Assembly: GCF_036324505.1 (NCBI RefSeq)
Contig: NC_086368.1
Span: 21,124,378 to 21,188,377 of the forward strand
Origin: Eleginops maclovinus
Taxonomy: Eukaryota; Chordata; Actinopteri; Perciformes; Eleginopidae
Direction of reading: 5' to 3'
DNA: 64,000 nt
The position numbers and the translations under genes were made by a program. The notes under the pieces were generated by a model that saw only the letters and a program-made list of their open reading frames with translations, searched no databases and had not been told where the DNA came from. Positions 1-39,840 of the stretch are shown piece by piece; the first letter of the stretch is position 1; each line of letters begins with the position of its first letter.

Positions 1-182
1 ACACAGTTCACATCTTCAAGCACCTGGCCAAATAGATGCTGTACTACTATGTTCATGTCCAACACCTAAGGTTTACTAAAGCAATGTCTTTATTTAATGG
101 TAGTTTACCCCACAACCTGTTGCAACCTGATATTAACATACACATGGTGTTGCTGATGAGGCATTTGGTAACAGAGACACAC

Positions 183-25791
<25,609 letters not shown>

Positions 25792-26060
25792 CCAAAGAGG
25801 GGTCCGTCAACAGTCTAGTCAGTCACAGAGGCAGCGGTCAGACAGGCTGCGGTGCTCGGGGGGAAGATAGATCCTGCTCTGACAGGGGAGTGGTGCTTCA
25901 GCCCGGCTGTGCACTGACAGTGAGAGTCACAGTCAACTGCTTGACTCAACCCTCTGACTTTTCTGTCTGGCACTTCCTCTCATGTGAGCCCTCACTCTCT
26001 TTCCTTCTCTCTCTCTCTCTCTCTCTCTGTCTGTCTCTCTCACTTAATCACTCCCCCTTA
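25792..26060 (-). promoter_or_regulatory. hdac7: Probable hdac7 5' UTR and promoter region
   Basis: The sequence upstream of the hdac7 start carries an in-frame stop (25807-25809), a GC-richer leader, and on the transcribed strand a long GA run (CT on the plus strand at 26006-26041). Such purine runs are common at vertebrate promoters. No clear TATA box was seen. The transcription start is not defined by sequence alone, and additional upstream leader exons are possible. Confidence 0.4.
26006..26041. repeat. (CT)n tract near the hdac7 promoter
   Basis: A CT run interrupted by GTCTGT; GA-rich on the hdac7 strand. Confidence 0.9.
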
Positions 26061-28271
26061 TTCTCGCTCTCAGAAGAGACACAGTTGCTCTGCCCTATCA
26101 GCCCCATGTTACTTTTTGTCAGTGCTGCCCCTGCACCAGAAGCGCCGGGGATGGAGGGAGGGGGGATGTGTGTATCTTGTGTGTCGGACAGAAAGACAGA
26201 TTGTGTAGTCGCTTGTGTCTAAAAGACAATTGCAGGAAGTGTTGCCTTAGGATGCTTTAAGTACATAGGACTGAAATAAAGAATGCTGCATCAAGCATTA
26301 GGAGTGTTAAAACACATATACAATGGTACACATACAGTATGGCTTTTCAAAATCACACCAATAACACTGCAAACACAGATCTACAAAGAAAGGTTTGTTA
26401 TTGATGTTTCCCACTGTCTTCTTTGATTTGACACTACAGCAGTTGCACCAATTCACACAAGCTATGCAGCTAGAAACGTGTGTGTTATATTTTTGTGAGT
26501 TGAAATGAAGACAAACTAAAGTGTTATATCATGTGTTTGTTTTTTTTTCCTTCTTTAAGTAAGCAGGTGGGATTGCTCATTCTCATTTTTGAGCAGCTGG
26601 AACCAGTGAGGGATGGATGTTTTGGTTAAAAAACGTTTTGACTGAAACAATTATTTGATTATCTAAATAGTTGCTGATAAATCATTTTCAGATACACACT
26701 ACATGTGATAGAAAAGTATTTTTGACCTTAGATTTTCAACTTCGTATCAGTCAGAAAACAAGTGATTTCAAACAAACACACTGAAAACCTAATCACTGTG
26801 TCGGAGTTAAAAACTTTAGTAAATGTGAGTTTTCAATCCAATCAGTCAAATTTTCAAATATCTATTTTGCAATAGTTTTAAATAGTTGTTCCCGTTTTTG
26901 GCAATGGTAATTCTTTGGAATACATTTCTGTCATTGAATGTCTTTTCTCTCCTCTTAATACCATCCACATGTTTTATTCTGCTCTTATCAAATCCATGTA
27001 TCTTTCATCTGACCCACCGTAAACCTTTCAGCCGACATAACAATGCCACAGACAGACATAACAGGTCAGTAGCAGGCAGCAGACAGCAGCTAAGCCAACA
27101 TACATTAGTCCTGTTTAGTTCAATTAACCGTGCACGTCCCTCCGTCTGTCCAAAAGAAATGTAGCTAAAGAGGTCGACAACCCTCCTGACCTCAACTGCT
27201 GTGTGGTCTGGCTGCCTCCGATACCGCGCTATGGATTAGTTTTCTGGTTCAAATGTAACTTCATCCTTTGGGAAAACATACTGACCAAAGGAAGCGCATG
27301 TTTAGGGGTTATGACCCTTTACCCTTGTGGCAAGTGAGAGGGATTCTGAGGTTGGCGTGCCTCGGTTTCAGTTTCTCCTCAAACAAACGTTATGGAGAGA
27401 GGAGGACTGTGATGTGCAGAAAAACTTAAAGGCAACAAATTAATGTTTGTTTTTATTACTTCAGTGGGAGCATGTTCTGCCTCTTCAAACAAGTATTTAT
27501 TGAATGTAAAGAATAGCTTTCGTCACGTGTTTCAAAAACTTCCCAGAATTTCAACTTAGCCGTCATGAGAGCATGTGGGTTTTATTATGCATAAAAGAAA
27601 CAATCTGCAGTAGATAAACCCATTTTAAAACCCCTGTGGACCAAAATTCTTTACAATCTGGTGTATTCAAAGGGAGTTTGGCACTCACAAGTCTGGGGTT
27701 GGGTTGATACAAATATGTAACCTGTTCCTTTTGGAGCACAGAAGAAAAAGGAGACAAAAAAGACGTCAAATCTGATATGAAGCAGGTTAGGAGTCCTCCA
27801 GGAATACAATGGGATCTGCATCATCTGGAAACGTGAGGTGCATGCACGCTGTTAGAACTCCCCGAAGATTAGCGTGAGGAGAAGCGGTATGAAAGGGGGA
27901 GTTTTTATCTTCCATGCAGTAGCGACAGATCACAAGCAAAATATGGAAAAAGTCTTACTGGTATATAATTGCCCATCATGAAATTTGCCAGAAAATGTTC
28001 AGCTTTGCGAACAGGGATTACTATATTATATGAAAATATAATATACTGTATTTACCTAACTTTCCCCATAAAATAGTGCATTACAGTGTGGACATGAGGT
28101 CTGGGGACCAAAACATTATTTGTTTTTAGAGAAATATAAACATACCTTTCTACACAATTTTTTTTTTTTTCAATTGCTGAAAGCTTTTAGATCTAGGCCT
28201 AAAAATAGACAAAAAAGGCACCAAACTGTAGAATACATGCGTCAAAAAAAAGAAAAGAAAACAGTATGGCT

Positions 28272-28275
<4 letters not shown>

Positions 28276-28317
<42 letters not shown>
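28276..28317. repeat. (AT)21 microsatellite
   Basis: A 42-bp AT run, followed by a T run. Confidence 0.95.
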
Positions 28318-28326
<9 letters not shown>

Positions 28327-29366
28327 TAGTTAATAAATCACATGAAAAGCCCAGAATCAACTATGCTATAGTTCTTCTCTCAATACCCTGTCTGTTGCTC
28401 GAGGTGTCGGGTCACAGATCAAATCCTTGAACATGTTGTAAAGTTTAGTTTTTTCTAAAATCCTTTTTAAACATGATTCATTATTGTGTTTAACAAGGAC
28501 CCATTTCAGCTACGATTTACAAACGTTTGGTCTTCTTTGAGGGTGTATGTTGGATCTATTCAAAATAAACCAAATTCTCTATGTCATTTTTAATGTGGGA
28601 GCAGTCACCTAGTGTTATATGTCTTTATTTATTTATTATTATTTTTGGAAAAAATGTAGTTCTGGAGCTTAAAGGATGCTATATTATATATATTAAAATG
28701 TTGATTTATTTCATCTTTCATTGGATTTGTTTTTTTTTAAAACTGAAATACAGAATGCCACCGTTTTTTCCCTTCATGCAAACAATATTACAATTATAGT
28801 TGTTCTTTTTTTCCTGTCTCTTTATATTTAATTTAAAAGGATTCAATACCAAAACAACAAACAGCAACAGTTGCTGTCTAGACCACAAAAGGTCGACATC
28901 GATAAGTCGTGGTGACCTCCTGAAGAAAGCGCTCACACACTTCCAAGAATGCTGGCTGTTGTGCTGCAAGCCGGCCCGTCTCTCACAGGAAGGGGGAGTT
29001 TCCTGAAAGGTCACGGTTGTTCCAGCAGACCAAACACTGGCTAATTGCTTTGTTGTTTGTGGGCCTGGTGCCTGTTTTTGTGTTGCACTTTTCCTTTGTT
29101 TAGAATTCCCAAGTATATTACCTGAGCCTGTGGCCAAAAGATGTGGAGGACGCAGAGGGAAGTCTGAAGCGTGGGATTCAAAGGAGTGGGAGGTAGAGCG
29201 GTGAAAATATGAAGGCAGCGGTTGCACGGTGGATGCCGTGATTAGGCCGTGAAGGAGCCCCCCGTCTCTCAGGCTAAAAATAGCAGGAGTAGGAAGGTGC
29301 TTATGGGACCTGGGGGGACAGGACAAGCAGAGAACGCAGTAATTGGCAAGAGGCAAACAGCTGGGG

Positions 29367-29368
<2 letters not shown>

Positions 29369-29458
<90 letters not shown>
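29369..29458. repeat. (GT)45 microsatellite
   Basis: The first of three long alternating tracts within 800 bp, in inverse orientation to the next. Confidence 0.98.
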
Positions 29459-29459
<1 letters not shown>

Positions 29460-29530
29460 AGCTCTGTTCTATGCAGCTGTGCTCTGTCTTTCAGAGTATG
29501 GATCTGTCTGAAATTGTTACATTGCCTCTT

Positions 29531-29640
<110 letters not shown>

Positions 29641-30085
29641 TGCAGGAAGGAGAGTAATGGGTCCCTGACAGCCAGAGCCCTAAAGAATGAAAGAATGTGC
29701 AACATGAGGCAAGGGAACAGCTGTATAGGGTGGGGGGTAGTTGATTCACAGGAGAGGGGCGAGGTACAGCCGCAGAAGAGATGATGAAAAAAAAGGGGGG
29801 GGGGGGGAAACATACTTGGGAGTTACAGTATGTAGAGAGGGTGGACGTTTCTGGAAGTGGAATCAACAAATTTATCGGTGTGTGTCAAACATTGGTCTAA
29901 ATCAAACCCAAAGCGTCCTGGCAGGGACCGAGGACCCGGCAGATGTTTCGCTCAGCTGTTGCAGAAAACACTCCGCTGTTGGGTGGATGTGCCTCTGATT
30001 AAGTGGGCTCTCTGTAAAGAAACGGCCTTGGGAACTCGAGGCTGAATGAACAACACCAATGCAAGGACGACAAATTGCAGATCCC

Positions 30086-30086
<1 letters not shown>

Positions 30087-30171
<85 letters not shown>
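30087..30171. repeat. (GT)42 microsatellite
   Basis: The third tract of the cluster, again in GT orientation. Confidence 0.98.
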
Positions 30172-30172
<1 letters not shown>

Positions 30173-32635
30173 CGAGAGGTACTGGAAATACCATGAAGTC
30201 ACCCTGGCTAAGAGGGTACTGGGCACTTGGTTTTGGCTCCGCGCTACATCCTCTTATGTTAAAGCTGGATCATGGAAAAATGGATGATCATTTACTACAT
30301 GCTTATCCACATGAATTTACACCTCAACACTTTTATGAGCTGCTTAACCACCTATTTGAGGGGAGACCCGGGCCAAAATATACATCTGTGAGTTATGTTT
30401 TTGTGCCGTGGACTTGCAGTCTGTATTTTAATGCCAGAAAGAATCTGCATTGCGCCGCTCCCATTTTTTGTGAAGACGAGCTACGATTTGGTTCCACGTT
30501 CACACAGCAAAGGGAGAGTCAAAAGTAAGAGGAAAAAAACAGCCCAGCAGAAACCACAGACAATCATGGGATACAGCCGCAGTGACACACATGTAAAGTA
30601 CATAGGCTACATGCACAATCATGCATGCATGCAACACAGATATGCAGACGTTTTTGCTCAGATTTAGACATCATTCAACATGAATTTCACAAGACTTCGT
30701 TGATACATGGCATCAACATACCGCTAGATCTTTCTTACGCACTGATGAGAGCATTTTTTGTTCTTGGGAAATGCTCTCGCTGCCGTATCTTGAACATCCC
30801 ACCGTCGCCGTGGTTGGAGACACTTATCGCAACATCTGAAGTGGGTTTTTTTTAATTTGGTGTGTCTGTGTATGAGACCGAGCTTGTGCAGGGTCTACAT
30901 ATCAAGCTGCACCTGTGTGCTGGCGGAAATGCAGCCCCCCCCCCCACCTTACTGACACCACAACACACGTGCACAAACTCACACAAATACACATTAGCTA
31001 CCTGTACTGTGTCATGTCTCTCTTTTAACCATAATACTTGTTAAGTTGTTGAAGTGTGCAGCTTGATATGTCCCACTGCTACTTGGCTGCTTTGGTGTTG
31101 TTCTTTTTATGTACAGGTTAGTGGAATAAAACATTAGACAATTAAAATAAAAAATACTTTTATTTAATGTGCACTAGAAATGGTTGTACTTAAAATAAGG
31201 GATCAGAACAAATGTCTATCTAAAATACTTTTGTTGCCAGGACTATCAGATGTCTCCATTTTTCTCTAAACACAAATATAAATCTTCCCTGTTAACAGTG
31301 CATGATTAAATTATACTTTTGTAGCTTTTGGCCAAACATTATCTGCAAAGCACCAAACAGCAGATTAGCATAGTTAGCAACTAGCTGGTGGACATGGTTA
31401 AGCCAGATATTTCCCTCAGGAGTTAATAGAGACTAAAACGGAGCAGAAAGAAAAGTCAATATTGGACTTACATTTGTTGCTGCAAATAAATGCCCATGTT
31501 GCTCTGTATCTGTTGTAAATTGGTGGCTGCTTTATATACTTAGAACCTGTTTCCACTGCCCACAACTGGACAAAATAAATAAGTTATTACAAGTGCGTGG
31601 ATTTTGGAAAGAAGTTTAATTTGCAGATAGAATCGGAAGAGACACACTAAAAGACAATAATAAACAAATGCACATTCACTCACAAACTCATTATGCTTGA
31701 AGTCAGTGCTTCAGCCTCACTTTAAATGGCACTCCATCAAACAGCGGAGCAGTGGACTGCTTCTATTCTTTTTTGACTCTAATTCTTTGACTAAAAAATA
31801 AATAGGATTGCAGTCAAAACTGAAATTATCCCTTCACCTTGCATGTGTGTGTGTTGGAAATTAAATAAACTGTAGAAGTTTTTGAGCAAGTGCAGCTTAG
31901 GTAAAGTCAAGTTTGAAGACATCATTTGTGTGTTCCCCAAATGGCCTTTTAAAAAGAGGAAAAAACGCCCTATCGTATTCTGTCTGTAATAATGACTTTT
32001 TGCAGCCAATATTTCCTCCCCCCTCTGTCGTCACCCCTCCTGACGCTGTTAGATGTGTTTACTGTCTATCTCGTTTGTATGTAGGCCAGGCTGACCACAG
32101 GGCTGCTGAGGAGGTCGCCAGGTGTCCCCCTGGCTCCAGCTGTGATCAGAAACTCTCTCTGTGGTTTTTACTCAGAAAATGCTTCGCGGCAGAGGTGTGA
32201 ATACACAGCTTCAAGAGCTGCTGACTTTACACACACACATTCAAACTACATGTGACTGAGAGCATGGCCCATGTGACACATCATATGTTACATACACACA
32301 GTATACATACACTCATGTCCACCCCACATACGCATCAACATTACAACTTTTGAAATGACCTGCTTTCTACGGCCACGGTCACAATGCAGAAAACCCAAAA
32401 GCACAGACACACCTGCACACATAGCAGCACACTTTACTAAGAAACGCACATTTGGGTTTATCCACAAAGGGGTTCATTATGTGACATGTGGCTTATTTTA
32501 CGGTAATATTTTCTGTAATTCACACGTGTCTGTGTAAAGCCTGCGATGTTAAATGTTCAGGAAACCACAGAGACACTCGGCTCCAGCCCCACACTATGAC
32601 CTTTACGTTATTCTCTCCCTCTTACTCTCTCTTTT

Positions 32636-32772
<137 letters not shown>

Positions 32773-35169
32773 CAGTTTAGTATGTTAGCATGCTATCCAG
32801 CTAATTAGCCAAGTTGTCACTGGTTTTGTAAGAAGTCATTAACCAAAATATTGGTACTAGTAATATTGGACTAAATATTGTGCTTGATAATTGGTCTGAT
32901 ATTTTATTTATTTAGATCATAATCACAATTTTAGCTCGAAGGGCTTACAATATGTAAAACATACAACACAGTTTATCCTTTGACTCAGGTTTAGGATATA
33001 GAAAAACCACATAAATCTTGGGGTCCACATTACATGAGGTGTGTACAGGTTAAGTTATAAGAGAGCTGACCAGCTACACTTCACTGTGTTCAATATTATG
33101 ATGTTGTAAATCAGTGGTGGAAAATAACCATGTGAATGTTGAAGCTGTTGAACTTTGCAGCAATCTCAAAAGATTCTACCTGACTGGTGTTCTCAGTTTC
33201 ATTGTATTTAACACGGAGCACGTTCACACCTGGTTGAAACCTCAAATAGGTGCTAGACCTGCTCTGGAACTCATTTTGGATCTACAGGGAGTATTTTTCA
33301 ACAGGCTACAATAGATAACAAAACAGCAAATGATGCTGAGATGATTGTCGAAAATGAGGTGAGAAATAAACATCTGAAAGCTTTCAGTGTGTAATTTAAA
33401 TACGTTTCTCACTCCTGTAGGATTTAAACTAAACCCAGTAGCTACTGTTTTGCTTTTATTATCTTCTTTTCCTGACCTTCATTTACCCACAAATGTTCTG
33501 CTTTGCACATAGGATTGTTCTTATGGGAGCGTTCTGCTTCTGATTTCACAGATAGACACATTCAAGTGTGGTGCATTCAGTCTGATACTATTTAAATAGC
33601 CTACCTCGCTTAAGGGCTCAGCGAAAGGAATTAACTGTCAGATTTTTCCCAGTAAAAAAAGAACGAAACCAGAAACTTTTTATTTGTATTATTTGCTTTA
33701 TGACCACCTGAGCTGGAAAACACAATAAAAATGACTTGGAAGTTTAGTAAATCAGAAAAGCATGTGATTCCTTAAACCAATAGAGCAAAGCAAACCTTAT
33801 AAGGTGTATTTCAGCTCACTATATAGTCTATAGGGTTGCTGTGTGGACTCCTGGAGGTCTAGATAACAATGCAAAACAATCCGGTTAAAAGTAAAATAAA
33901 TCATAAAACAATAATAGTGTTCAGACAAATTGCTCGTGTGTTTCTTATAAATACTCACAATGGATGGAAACTGCAACTTCAGGTAAGCAGGGAATAAAAA
34001 AAAGCATTTTTCCAACTTTCCAGCAAACTCCATAATGAAATCAGGGCTATTATAGAAACCACATGACTAAAGAGGCTGGAGAGTGAATAAACACAGCGGC
34101 ATGTTGTGTGTAGGTAAGTGTGTGTGCATGTGGCTGTGTTGCACTGAGAGTATAAATATAGGGCACGGGAAAACACGGAGGAAATGTTTGGCTGTTAATG
34201 CGACTCCACAGTCATTATTTTCCAAGAACGCTTCCTCTGCTTCTTCCAGCTCTGCCCTCTTCCTTTTGCCTGGAAAGTCGGGAGGGCACAAGAATAATAG
34301 AAGTCTTATAAAAGCTAAGATGTTTTTCTTTCCTCTTTTGAACAATATCCAGCTCAGAAAGAGAATGAAAAAGAAAGTCATTTTTCATTTTAAAAATGTA
34401 TAAAAAGTTCCTCTTTTTTCCACATGAATCACCCAGCTTTGGAATAATATACATTACGATTGTTCACACTGCGGCCTCTGGACTGAGTCGATCTTAGCAT
34501 GCAACGCTACCACAGTAAAGGAGTGACTAACGCCTCCTGCGTGCTACATCGCTGGTTTATTGACATTCTGTATATGTATTTTCTCTCTGTCTCCACCTTC
34601 AGCTCCGTGAGAGCAGAGATTGTTATTTTGCCCCATGGAAGGCCTGAGAGCGGAGAAACATCCAGGGGCCGAGCATGCGTTCCTCACATTCTGAACCGAA
34701 AACCACATGGTGGGTTTAGCCCTAATGATATCTGCATGACTTGCATAAAAGGGCATCCAACATCCAATCTAGATAAGTGGGCACAGAATCAATAGAACAG
34801 AGGAAAAAAGGCTCTTCTCTCTTTCGCCCTGCAGGCTCACAGGCGTTCACATTCAATGTTTAGCATGAGCTTCACATTACGGATCCCACTGCATCGTCCT
34901 GGTGCTTTGTCTTCTCATCGTGACTGACTGTTTAGTTTGAAATAAAACTCTCTCTCTCTGTCTCATACACAGAACGAGATATGCTCACAGAAAACAACAC
35001 GCCCTTGTTATAACTGGAAAGTCACAACTGACATCCCTCTGCAGGCGGCTCTGTGCCAACTGAACAGACATACCCAGAGCTGGGGCGCAAAAATAAAACT
35101 CTTCTCGTTATGCCAGGGTCATTCTGAGTAAAACACACACAGTTACATTTCATACAGAGGCCGACGCGG

Positions 35170-35470
35170 GAGTGAAAAGTAACATTTGTTTACTATTTGA
35201 GTTACTTAAGTATTTCTATTTACTTTATACTTTTACTCCACTACATTTTGGATGCAGATTTTCTACTGTTTACTACATGTCTAAATTACAATCACAACTT
35301 CTCTTTGCATATTCACATTCTTATTATGTAGCGGGTAAAAAGAAAACCTTTACCTTCTGCAATATTGAAGTGATATATTCATTTACTGCATCAGTTATTA
35401 TAATACAATAAAAACTTCTTCTTTTTTATGGGGCATTCTTTTACCTTTACACCTTTTGTACTTTATCCAG
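35170..35470 (+). mobile_element. Fragment of a fish interspersed repeat
   Basis: Contains phrases such as TACTTTTACTCCACTACATTT and TTACTTAAGTATTTCTATTT, typical of the same widespread CAGTGGTG-type family. No termini are visible. A smaller related fragment lies at about 20140-20223 (CATTTTATGCCACTTTATAA ... GTTTTACTCCACTA). Confidence 0.4.
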
Positions 35471-35953
35471 ATTTGATTGCAGCTCTATTACTTATAAGAA
35501 TATTTTTTAACTGTGGTGTAACCTCTTTAACATAAAACACTAATCTTGAAGATTTTCATTTAAATAAATCGATGTTACGTCACCATATATTTCTGAATGA
35601 GGTATCACAATGATAATTGAGCCAGTGGCCGTTCGATGCAAGCTATTGGTTACAAATGCCCTGCATGCAAAAGCACACTTTGTTAGGAATCCTTTGTTAC
35701 CGTTGTTGTGTGTATACTTATAATACATTCTATTTGTAAAGCACACTTTAAAAACTATGTCATCTCAAGGTGCTTCACATGAGGACTTGTATATTTTGTA
35801 GCACTTGTTTTTCTAACAATATACTGTACCTTAAATAGCTGTTCAGAGACAGTGAGCAGCGTTCAAGCAATGGCTGGACATGTTTCATATGAAAGATGTG
35901 CTGAATATGAATCCAAAACAAATCACACGGAAGCCCACTGCTATGTACAACTG

Positions 35954-35959
35954 TTTATT
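35954..35959 (-). other. vdr: Candidate polyadenylation signal AATAAA
   Basis: The minus strand reads AAAATAAACAGTTGTACAT with a G/T-rich stretch just downstream. It could end the vdr transcript, but AT-rich DNA produces such hexamers by chance. Confidence 0.3.
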
Positions 35960-38900
35960 TTTGATTTGCAAAACATCTGACAAAAATAACATTACATAAA
36001 CACCAATTTATAATAGAAAAAGAAGATCTTTGAAAAAAAAAGAGGCAAAAGATAAATTGCAATTACATTAGAATTTAGGTGACAACCTTATTTGATAATT
36101 GGAGCCATACCATGCTGACCTACACAGGCAGTTTATGGCTAATAGATTCATAAGTATGCATGTGTTACAAGCAATACATTAAGTGCTTTCGTTGGTTCAG
36201 GCATTTTAATTGAATGTGGCAAGATTTGGGTTCACAATACAGGGTGAGAATTCTATTCAATTCAAATTTTACTCCTTATAGAAGATCAATACACATGGCT
36301 GACTAAGTACTATTTAAGAGGCCAATCTCACAGTCGGGCAACTTTCTCATTCGAATTACACAGGGGAACATCTGAAGCCCGCTTCATTAACACCGTCCCT
36401 GCATTAACAGGGTTTTAAAATGGCACACAGCTCGGGGGTAGGTGTGTCCATGGCGACATTGTTCCTCAGTATTCACTGATCAATAAAAATTCACTTATTT
36501 CATTCAGTGTTTACCTGAAGCAGTTTGACATGAATACAAAATAAACTTGGTTTAAAAATTCACCAAAGTGAGTAGTTGCTCCGTTAATATGATACTACGA
36601 TCTGAAAGTATTTTTTCCCAAAAAGCACCACTAAGTTGCGTTTCCAAAGACACAATCTTTCAATGAGGCTTGTCGCGCCGCTGCGGGGCGAACTTTTGGA
36701 CGATGCCTGCATCAGGTAGCGTCTATAACACGCAACTTGGCGATGCTCGAGATAAAAGCAGCATTGCATGGATACTGAGGATTTTTATTTCTCCTAGATT
36801 CCCCTTGTTAGACCAAACATCGGCAGGGAATGATGAAGGGAGCAGACTTTAGGACAGGAGGAGAGGGTATGGGGGGAATGACGGGGGGCAAATAAGAGGG
36901 ACAAGGGAAGGATGGCGTACTACAGAGCAAAGACTGTGCTAACAGTACCAAGTGGAGCGCAAACACACCTCCCGCTTCTCCTACTGCCACAAAGTCTTTC
37001 AGGTTGTTCCTTCTTTGCGGCTGCATTCACTCCACAAAGCTCTCCTCTGCCCTGTGCCCTCAGGAACCATAATCATGGCGGTACATATCAACAACATGGT
37101 AACCAGATCTACAGCATCTGATGTTGGTAACTACCCAGATCTTTAGAGGACACAGAGGCAGAGGAGGAAGTCTTCTTCTGGAGTGAATGCAGCCTCACCC
37201 TAGCCAGTCTGAGCTCCGTTGGTCAGAGTGCAGGCACTATATTAAAAACACTCCTGGTATTTTGTGCGTTAAAAAAAAGAAAGAAGGCAATGCTATGTCC
37301 GAGAAGAATAAACTGTACAAAAAAAAATCTAAAAAAACAAACAAACTATGAATGACTTCATTAGCTGGACTCTCCCAAAATCTGTGAGATATCTCTGAGG
37401 TAATCATTGAAGTATGACTCATTAGACAGCAATAAATACCAACATGAATACAAATATTACAAAAGTAAAAACAGAGGCAAATGCTTAATGCTAAAGCAAA
37501 AAATCTGAGCTAAAAGAGGTAGGTTTTTTAGGTAGATTATGGTGTACATCCATTGTGGACACTCCTTTTTGTAAGAACTAAATTAAGTTGATTCCATTAC
37601 AATCCCTGTCCTAATGGGAGAAAAAAACGGAAAGGAAAAAAAGACTAGAGAGCCTTCGTGTGGGAGATGGCCAACTGTTTCTGTGACTGATAACAGACAT
37701 CTGTTTACAGACAGGATTTGTAATGGCAACAGTTATACAAAAAACTTCAAAAATGTCTACGTACATGATAAACTGTAAAGCTTGCTGGTGATAGTGTACC
37801 ATGAGTTGTATATTGCAGGTGTTGTTACTGTATTTTGTTGCCAATCTCGAGGGAAATCTCCCCAAAAAGACAGACTCATGTAGTGTGTGGTAGATCTCCA
37901 AGTTCCAGTATTTTCAACAACCTCAACGCTGCCTACCCTGGTAAAGCCAAACAGGAAAAATCTGCAGATGCATCATTTTAAACTTGGAATTAACTTGGGA
38001 CCAATAAACAACAGGTATGTATATATTTAGTGAGTGAAAATGGGACAAAAGAGGTCCTTTCTTATGATGAAACCTGAAGTGAGTATTCCCCTGGCACCAC
38101 GCAGAAATTTGCCTCAATTAGTGGCAAAACGATGCATCCACAAGACTCTTCCTGTTTGGTTTTCAAAGCCAAAAGAGCAACTCCTCTTTTACCCTGTTCT
38201 TGTGTGGAGGGAACTCTCCCTGTGGCACTTACAATGTTCACCAAACCTCCCGCTGTGTTAAACATACACAAATCAACACCGCATTTCTATCTCAACAAAA
38301 CAATATAGAGCTAAAAATCAAACTCATTTCCACATACAGGAAGTATGTATTCAGAGAAAAATCAACAAGGAGACTTTTCAAAAACTTCAAAAGTCAGTGT
38401 TCAGTAACCAAGCACATCATGCCCCTCATCAAACTGACACACTATACATATGAGTGGTACTGCCTAAAGACACTCCGTCCTCTACTCCTCAAAGATCAAT
38501 CACGGTGGGGACATTTCTGCTTTGTGTGTGTATCTATATACACACACACACACACATTACATATCCAAATGGTTTTCATTGAGAAAACCAAACTCATTAT
38601 GATTAACTGAATTTAACTACCGATCATCCCCGTTTCCAGCGCCGACTGTCAGCTTGAGTGTCACAGTGACTGATGAAGAGTTGGAATTTTAAAAAGCCAC
38701 AGTGGTGGAGAATGGACATTAAATCCTAAATGTTTATAAACTCTAAATGTAGGCTGAACAAATTAGAAGCAACAACTTCTCCCAAAGCAAAGTCGCGGGA
38801 ATACGTCCAGCTCAACGACAAACACTTGCGCGCTCCCACCAGCCTTTCCTCTTAAGATCACAGAGTAACCCTGGTCTGCTCCTGGCCAATCACAGCAACC

Positions 38901-39692
38901 GTTTCAACTGGTGTCTTCTGTCACACAGCAAATAGAAGACAAAATATATAAAGTTTGATACTCGCAAGACTCTCTGCACATGACTTGTCTAAAGCCGAGA
39001 TGCCTTAGTGACATCATCTGAACACGGCAAGAATTTGACTTCTTTGGGGAATTGTCTTGAAATAAAAAATACATCTTATTTTTATATAATTTCACCATAA
39101 TCCCGCATGCAGCAAGCCATACATTACTGGCCTCTAAACCTAAGCGTTAAAATTCTCCTGGCAGTTTGGTTTATAAGCCATTAGATGCTGTTTGATGAAG
39201 CATAAGCCAAAGATGACTGACAGCACTTTGACAGCAGAGAGAAGGCATACGAGTTCCTTTCATTTACAAGCTTATCCTCCAAGAGCCCCGGAAAAATAGC
39301 ATATGAGTACGAAGATTATATAATGAGGATATCCAAGGCTCTGGAAACATCATTTCAATTCACTGTAATAGATCAGCTGTAATATTGATCTATATGGCTT
39401 ATATTAGAGAGCAGCACATTATGTTAAGCTTGTCCTCTTTCTGCAAATAAACCTTGGAAATTAGGCAACCCACCACTAAAAAATATATCATTTTACTGAG
39501 TCAAATACACAAGCAATCCCTGTTTAAGCCATTTCTAATTCATTCTTAACAAGAAAAAAAAGTCAAAAGAGCATAGTGTCTCAGAAACTTAGTGATAGTG
39601 AATCAAAAAAAGGGTCAATATTGTATTTGCATATATATTTCAGAAAAGATTGGCCTTGAGAAATATCTATGTAGCCCTATGTACAGCGGGAC

Positions 39693-39694
<2 letters not shown>

Positions 39695-39746
<52 letters not shown>
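39695..39746. repeat. (TA)26 microsatellite
   Basis: A 52-bp TA run within the candidate vdr 3' UTR. Confidence 0.95.
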
Positions 39747-39747
<1 letters not shown>

Positions 39748-39802
39748 CTGGTATTTACACAATGCAGCCACTAGAGGGCTGCGCAGCATACATCATCAAA
39801 CA

Positions 39803-39840
39803 GGAGGGCCTGGGTGTGGAGCTGCGCATCCAGGCCCTCC
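39803..39840. repeat. GC-rich hairpin, 11-bp arms
   Basis: GGAGGGCCTGG (39803-39813) and CCAGGCCCTCC (39830-39840) are exact inverses around a 16-nt loop. Confidence 0.8.

Noticed and set aside
30220..30530. Plus-strand open frame after the (GT)42 tract
   Set aside because: Starts inside the microsatellite and shows no recognisable domain or splice pattern.
32040..32200. Plus-strand stretch after TGTATGTAG that looked like an exon
   Set aside because: The peptide (ADHRAAEEVARCPPGS) matches no family and there is no supporting neighbour exon.
36655..36760. Locally CpG-rich patch with TCGCGCCGCTGCGGGGCG, considered as a promoter or exon
   Set aside because: No donor or acceptor pair, no conserved peptide, and no nearby start-site motif; may be an eroded repeat.
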